64,000 bases of DNA from Leucosporidium creatinivorum (taxonomy: Eukaryota > Basidiomycota > Microbotryomycetes > Leucosporidiales > Leucosporidiaceae): the NCBI GenBank assembly GCA_001600635.1, contig BCKL01000026.1, forward strand, positions 359,553-423,552, read 5' to 3'. The position numbers and the translations under genes were made by a program. Below, piece after piece: positions 59,046 through 64,000 of this stretch. Below the pieces are notes generated by a model. That model was given only the letters and a program-made list of their open reading frames with translations, had not been told where the DNA came from and ran no database searches. Position 1 is the first letter of the stretch. Each line of letters starts with the position of its first letter.

Positions 59046-59750
59046 ATGGCTCCCAAGCGCGGTCGAAAGGACGATGACGATGACAAGGGCGGACCCTCGA
59101 AAGTCCAGCTCCGTGGTCTATCCTGGAACACCTCAGCGGCCCAACCCGCCTTCCTCAAGAATGCAATGGCCGCTCTGCAAGGACCCAAGCCAGCGCGAGA
59201 TCTAGGGGAGGGGTCAGGACGACCTGCGATCCCTCAACGGCCGGAAGGAGAGGAGGAGGAGAGCGACGAGGATGAGTGGGACATGGGGAGGGGCGAGGAG
59301 GCGCCGGCGGTGGTGGTGCTCAAGGAAGGGAGGCATATTGACAGGAGTGAAGTCGACAGGATTCGAGCTGAAGGTGACTTGATCTCTGGCTGCTCCTGCT
59401 GCTCGTTCGGCGATGGCTGACGACCCTCCTCGCTTCTCCCAGCCAAAGCATCCTCCGGCGCCGACCCCCTCGCTTCCTCCTCCGCGCCCACCGGTCCCGT
59501 CAAAGCCACCGGCTCGCTCAACTTCTCCTCTGGCGCACCAAAAGAGAAGGGAGGGACAGGCGAGGTCGGCACCGAGTCGTGGGAGGAGGTTATCAAGCGG
59601 AGCAAGATTGAGGCGGCGACCAAGGCGTTGATCAAGGAGCAGAAGGAAGCGGATGAAGCCAAGGCAGCGGAGAAGGAGAAGAAGCGCAAGATCAAGAAGA
59701 AGAAGGATGCCAAGAAGAAGATTGGAATGCTCTCGTTCGGCGATGAGTAG
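59046..59750 (+). CDS. KIAA1143 homologue (DUF4604 domain protein)
   Basis: Two exons: 59046-59373 and 59443-59750. The protein of about 210 residues starts MAPKRGRKDDDD and has VQLRGLSWNTSAAQPAFLKNAM, matching the conserved 'PAFL' N-terminal motif of KIAA1143. It continues with an acidic stretch (EEEESDEDEWDMG), the second family motif APAVVVLKEGRHIDRSEVDRIRAE, a Gly/Ser linker, a Lys/Glu helix and the end IGMLSFGDE. The VVVLK-G-x-x-x-x-x-E-V-x-x-I-x-A motif and the closing L-S-F-x-D/E are the two family signatures. The family has no well-established biochemical role; high charge suggests a nuclear protein. Start ATG at 59046 follows a pyrimidine-rich leader. Confidence 0.85.
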
Positions 59751-60082
59751 CTCGGCGCTGCTGGAGCGGGGCAGAGGGGCGGTAGTAGTCTGCAACATCA
59801 GGCTGCAACATCACATCGCCTCGACATCACAAGATACGAAGGTGTCGAGACGGGCAGAGAGGCCGCTCTGTCGTCCTTGCTCGCTACTCGCTTCTCAATT
59901 GCTGCTCGGCGCTCTTTTTGGCTCCGAACCTACCTCGGAATGCCCAAGCTAAGCGTCTATCGGAATGCAGATCTACAAGAAGCAACAACTGTACTAAACG
60001 ACTACTACTGTACCACGAAAGAAGGGAAGAATGCTAATGCTCGAATGTCTGTTCCCGAATCCTTCTCTCTCGCCGAAGTCCT
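59751..60082. other. Intergenic between convergent genes, no gene seen
   Basis: 332 bp between the DUF4604 gene and chitin deacetylase 1 stop codons. Confidence 0.6.
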
Positions 60083-62304
60083 CTACAGGCCCTGCACAAG
60101 CCACGCTACCGTCGCGACAACGAGCGCCAGTACTCCCCAGCAGATCCTCTCCATCCTAATCTTCACTCCACTCGACTTTGCCGCCGCCGCCGCCGCTGGA
60201 GGCTGGCCAACGATGCTCTCGAGGCCGGGTCGAGGACCATGGAGGGTGACGGTGGTGAGCGGCGAGGGAGTGATAGTGATGGTGGTGACCGGGCGAGAGA
60301 CAGTGGGGTCTTCGGTGGGCGAGGGAGAGGTGACGGAGGAGGACATGCTTCGAATGGGGATGGCTGCGCCTCCGGCGCCGACGGCGATGCTCTTGTCGAC
60401 GGGACTCTCGTTGTCGGCGGCGTTGAGGTACCTGTTTGCGGTAGCCGGGGCGTCAGAAACTGCCTGAGCGGAGGAAGAGAGATGCAGGCTCACCAGCTGA
60501 GGTCCCAGGCGTCGGCGATGGACCTGCGAGCCGAGCGAAGTCAGCAAGGGGTCTCGGCTAGTGAGCGAGGAAGCTCACATGACGTCCCAGCCACTCGCGA
60601 GGAGTGCAGCATAGTTCCGGGTGAATCCTCCGATAGCCCTGCTGGTGATCTCGTGCTCGAGAACCATCTGTAGGTCGAAGGAGAGGTTAGCGGCCGAGGA
60701 CGGACGGGCAAGAAATGGGTGAAAATGAAGTCAGGGAGGTCGGATGGACGAGACAGGAAGAGCAGGAGATCAACGGAATCAGTGAGCACTCACCAATCCG
60801 GGAGACTTGGGCATGGTGGCGAACTTGAGCATCTCGGCGTCCAGCGCCGAATCGTCGGTGGGCCCTCCGTCTCCACAGGAGGCTCCGCCGCCTTCAGTCA
60901 AGCACCAGTCGTCGGTGTCTGTGTTGAAAGAGTATTGGTCAGCTTTGCTTAGTGGTGAAGCGAGCTGGAGACACCAGAGATGATGACCGCCGAGCAGTCG
61001 AATCGCTTACCCTCGTTCCAGATGGTGGTGGTGAGACCAAAGACCTCCTTGGCGATGGCACTGGGGCAGGGTGAGCGTTTCTGATCAGCTCCAGGTTCCG
61101 CGCATGAGCAGCCTGCAACGGGTGTCAGCCTCACCGAACACCTGCGAGAGAGCTGAAGGTCGTCAGCGCTGCCTCGAGTTGGCTGATTCGCCTCGTGAGA
61201 TCCGAGGGGAGACTGACGGTTATCTACATCGCCGTAAGGGGGTCTCCAATAGGCAGGAACGAATCCAGAAAGCTGTGAGATGGCGGAGGAGGAGGAAGGG
61301 TCAGCTCGGCGAAGGCTCGCTCGCGTCTTCACAGCCTCGACGCACGTCGTAGATGATCTGAGCGGTCCAGCCGAGCTCGCCGAGGACTTGCATATCGTTG
61401 AGGGTAGACATCTGTAGCATTGGAGGTGGTCAGCCCGCTCCAACAGCGTGCAAGGGAGAGGGTAGGCGAGCGCCGAGAACGAACGTAGGGGTGGCTCCAG
61501 CTATTTTGATGCATGCAGGAGGTCAACTATCAGCTGAAGATACTTCAGAAGCGTGTGATACTTACGTGTGAATGGCGATGTGTCCGCCCGAGGCGACGGC
61601 GTGCTTGAAGACTGCTCGGCGAAGGGTCAGCTTCGACTCTGTCGTCTCCCCTCGGCCTCCACAGCACTCTCTCGCGCACAGACTCACTTTCGGGGTTGTT
61701 CATGATGTTCCCTCCAATCATGAAATGAGTCGCACTTTGGTTCTTCGACTCGAGAAAGTCGTAGAGACTTGGGCCGCTGAGTGCGGGGCCGTCGTCAAAG
61801 CTAATACCCCAGCGCCCATCCGGAGCAGAGTGGAGATCGTTAGGAGCGAAGCAGGCGGCCGCTGTAGGTCGACACGAAGTCAGCAAGATGAGCGGAGTCG
61901 CACTCGAAGCGCGTCGTTCAAAGTCGAGCTTACCGGTCCAAGAGCAGACGCCAGAGCTGCCGGTATCCACACCATCAGGGTAATAAGGTGCTCCGCCGAA
62001 GCCGTTGGCAGGAGCGACGTTGACGAGCTTGCCTGCTGCCTTCGCCGTGTTGTAGGCCGCGATCCACGAGTCCTCTACAGGAAGGGCTTGGTCAGTACAG
62101 GATAGCTTGAAAGAGTAGTTAGAGCTCACTAGGAGCAGGTCCGACGGTGCCCGGGTCAGGATACGAGGCTGCAAGAGTCGCGCGTGAGTGGAGTCGCTCT
62201 GAAAGCGGCCGGCGAAGCTCACCAGTGTCCTGGCGCTTGAGGAGGGGGCTTGCATTGCAGCTGAGTGCGCTGCTGAGCAGCAGAGTCGCCTTGATGAGCT
62301 GCAT
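60083..62304 (-). CDS. Chitin deacetylase 1 (CE4 polysaccharide deacetylase), C-terminal hydrophobic tail
   Basis: Secreted or wall enzyme that removes acetyl groups from chitin to give chitosan. The start ATG at 62304 gives a signal peptide (MQLIKATLLLSSALSCNAS). The catalytic NodB core has all motifs: GRWGISFDDGPAL (motif 1, Asp-Asp), THFMIGGNI, GHIAIHTWSHPY (motif 2, H-x-x-x-H), YWRPPYGDVDNRVRAI (motif 3) and IWNEDTDDW (motif 4). After it comes a Ser/Thr/Pro-rich linker and a hydrophobic C-terminus, ICWGVLALVVATVAWLVQGL, as expected for a GPI-anchor signal (TAG at 60083). About 13 exons, including a 7-nt (61135-61141) and a 16-nt (61485-61500) microexon; the 16-nt exon carries part of the metal-binding His motif. 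A tandem paralogue lies directly upstream. Confidence 0.92.
61135..61141 (-). other. 7-nt microexon of chitin deacetylase 1
   Basis: CTCTCGCAG, then GTGTTCG, then GTGAGG. It joins GATAACC to TGCCATCGCC as DNRVRAIA, the conserved sequence after motif 3. Confidence 0.85.
61485..61500 (-). other. 16-nt microexon of chitin deacetylase 1
   Basis: AAATAG acceptor, CTGGAGCCACCCCTAC, GTTCGT donor; encodes the WSHPY part of HTWSHPY, including a metal-ligand His. Confidence 0.85.
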
Positions 62305-62659
62305 TCTGATCTTGTCGAGCACGAACGTAAGAGCGAAAGCTAGGCCAGGAGCTCAGGTTCAGCGAGAGGGTCGAGCGCCGAGCTTGGACAGGCGCAGTCG
62401 GGAGGAAGTTCCGACGCGTGCGGACGAGGTGCAGAGGTGGTATGGATTAACTGGAAAGTAGTGTTTAGCTCGCTGCTGCTTTGCTTCGAGCACAACTCTT
62501 GACCCAGAAGCTCGAGAAGCCTTCGCCGAAGCTCATCCCGCTCGCCAACTCGGCTCGTCTGAGGCAGCTGGTGAAGCGATGAGATCCTCCTATAGCGATT
62601 AACAAGCTCTAGCACCCTTACACGCGTGTCCATCTTCCTCCCAGTGTCCATCTTACCGC
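62305..62659. promoter_or_regulatory. Chitin deacetylase 1 upstream region
   Basis: 355 bp between the signal-peptide start of copy 1 and the C-terminal frame of copy 2; no other gene seen. Confidence 0.5.
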
Positions 62660-62767
62660 TCAAAGTCCATCACCGAGCCCAAGCAAGAGCACAGCACCCA
62701 CTCCCCAAGTCCACCACCTGCTGCTGCCCCTCCCACTAGCACTCCTCTTAAGCTCCACCAACCCAAT

Positions 62768-64000
62768 CTACTCCGTCAGCACCGTCGTAGCGTCAGCGGC
62801 GCTCGTGACCGCAGCAGCAGCGAGGGGAAGCACCTCAGTCGGGGTCGGCGCTGCAGCGACGGTCGCTACAGGCGCGCGAGAAGTGGGAGCGGGGATACGG
62901 TTGGCGTCGGCGTTGGCGTTGGCAGAGAGAGGTCCCGAGCCGATGGAGATGGAAGGGTTTGGGTGAGAGGAGGCGCGACGAGCGTTTTGATACCTGCTCG
63001 GGGCGGTGATCAGTAGAGGTTCACCAGAGATAGAGAAGGGAGACGTACCAGTCGACGCCCCAGAGGTCGGGGATTGATCTGCGTGGATGTCGAGGGTATT
63101 GTCAGCTCGAGAGCGAGCAGGGGTGGGAGTGAGAGCGACTCACCGAGCATCCCAGCCGTTCGTGCGGAGGTTCGGGTAGTTGCGAGTGAAGCCCGAGATG
63201 GAGCGATTGGTACGCTCGTGCTGGAGGAGGAGCTGTACCACATCCGAGCAGCAGTCAGCGCCGATCGAGCAACCAGCGCCGAGCCGGACTCACCACACCC
63301 GGCGACTTCGGTCCACTGAGAACAGCGTTGATCTCGGCATCGAGGGCGGCGTCGTCTGCTGGACCTTGCGTGGTGCACGTCGTCGTTCCATCGACGAGGA
63401 GACACCAGTCGAAGAGGTCTGGATGGAAGGAGGGAGCTTGAGCCGAGCCGAATGAGGAGGAAGCGAAGGAGGGGACGAACCGTGGTTCCACAGGATCGTC
63501 TGCTCGAGGCCGAAGACTTCCTTGGCGATGGAACTGGGGTAGATAGAGATGAGACAGTCAGCTCCAGCTGCAGCGAAGGCAGCCTGCGACGACTATTAAG
63601 GCTCACCGAACACCTGCGGAACGGCGGAAGGTCGTCAGCGCTGCTCCAAGGCGGCCCGTCTCGAAAATCCCGAGGAGGATACTTACGGTTATCGACGTCT
63701 CCATAAGGGGGTCTCCAATAGGCAGGAACGAATCCAGAAAGCTGGGAGATGGAGAGGAGAGGGGAAGGGTCAGCTCGGCGAAGGCTGGCTCTCGTCTTCA
63801 GAGCCTCAACGCACGTCGTAGATGATTTGAGCGGTCCATCCCAGCTCGCCGAGAACCTGGTGATCCGTCATGGTGGTCATCTGCTCGAGACAGGGTTAAC
63901 TACGAGAAGCAACGGGACGAGGAGCGAAGAGGGCGAAGGAGCGAACGTAAGGATGCGACCAGCTGCGACGCGGGAGGAGAGGTCAGCTCATGCATCGACG
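62768..64000 (-). CDS. Chitin deacetylase 2, 5' part outside the window, probable early stop
   Basis: Tandem paralogue of chitin deacetylase 1; only the 3' half is in the window. Visible exons encode TWSHPY (16-nt exon 63947-63962), MTTMTDHQVLGELGWTAQIIYDV, LSGFVPAYWRPPYGDVDN, the 7-nt exon GTGTTCG (63607-63613), and IAKEVFGLEQTILWN. These are followed by DLFDWCLLVDGTTTCTT, the loop LDAEINAVLSGPKSPG, VQLLLQHERTNRSISGFTRNYP, then SIPDLWGVDWYQNARR (landmarks in order). The tail is Ala/Asn/Thr-rich and stops at TAG 62768-62770 (TTVLTE-stop). Beyond the TAG the same frame stays open to a TGA at 62660 and encodes a Ser/Gly segment plus WTWGVGAVLLLGLGDGL, a GPI-signal-like tail. So the gene may have lost its anchor signal by a TGG-to-TAG change. 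Confidence 0.85.
63607..63613 (-). other. 7-nt microexon of chitin deacetylase 2
   Basis: Same sequence (GTGTTCG) and same splice context as in copy 1 at 61135-61141, so the microexon predates the tandem duplication. Confidence 0.85.
63947..63962 (-). other. 16-nt microexon of chitin deacetylase 2
   Basis: GTCGCAG acceptor, CTGGTCGCATCCTTAC, GTTCGC donor; encodes WSHPY as in copy 1. Confidence 0.85.

Overview
The window looks like nuclear DNA of a basidiomycete yeast or filamentous fungus, most likely Microbotryomycetes (Rhodotorula/Leucosporidium-like). That placement is an inference from the very high GC, intron-dense genes (mostly 50-120 nt introns with GTGAG/GTACG donors and a recurrent GCTGAC branch site), basidiomycete-type proteins, and many very short exons. 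All coding coordinates below span first to last coding base and include introns. Exon joints were read by eye from splice signals, frame and family similarity; no transcript data were available.

Layout. 1-491: C-terminal end of an unidentified + strand gene. 631-4567 (-): beta'-COP (SEC27/COPB2), sharing a divergent promoter region with a Myb/SANT protein (5229-7801, +). 8102-8857 (-): a poorly supported hypothetical gene. 9313-20814: a rearranged block in which four F-box/LRR genes (two -, two +), an intact ribosomal protein eS12 gene (15670-16455, +), a chimeric eS12-like copy in the opposite orientation (9313-10029, -) and MED21 (14375-15155, -) form an imperfect inverted array. 21376-22758 (+): a 2-oxoglutarate/Fe(II) oxygenase. 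23002-26889 (-): a long disordered protein with UIM-like motifs.

27240-37245: a large inverted repeat. Two damaged FBXO21-like genes (F-box plus YccV-like domain) face each other and enclose TCP1 (CCT alpha) and RRP15. The left copy carries a near-perfect 67-bp-arm palindrome that has its own GT and AG at positions that would restore the reading frame if it were spliced out. The right copy keeps a short remnant with a stop codon at the same site.

37650-52166: all minus strand. It holds a small coiled-coil protein, an ABCC/MRP transporter (YCF1-like), a CCC1/VIT1-family vacuolar iron/manganese transporter, a NADPH oxidase catalytic subunit and an ECM11-like coiled-coil protein. 52785-59750: plus strand, with a rapidly evolving F-box/CxxC/coiled-coil protein, the nucleolar GTPase NUG1/nucleostemin and a KIAA1143 (DUF4604) homologue. 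60083-64000: two tandem minus-strand chitin deacetylases, the second cut by the window end and probably missing its C-terminal hydrophobic tail through a stop codon.

Most genes are housekeeping (COPI coat, Mediator, ribosome, chaperonin, nucleolus) or transport/wall/redox functions. The unusual biology lies in the F-box gene duplications and in exon architecture: 7-nt, 13-nt, 15-nt, 16-nt and 17-nt exons, likely GC-AG introns, and a palindromic insertion with introner-like properties.
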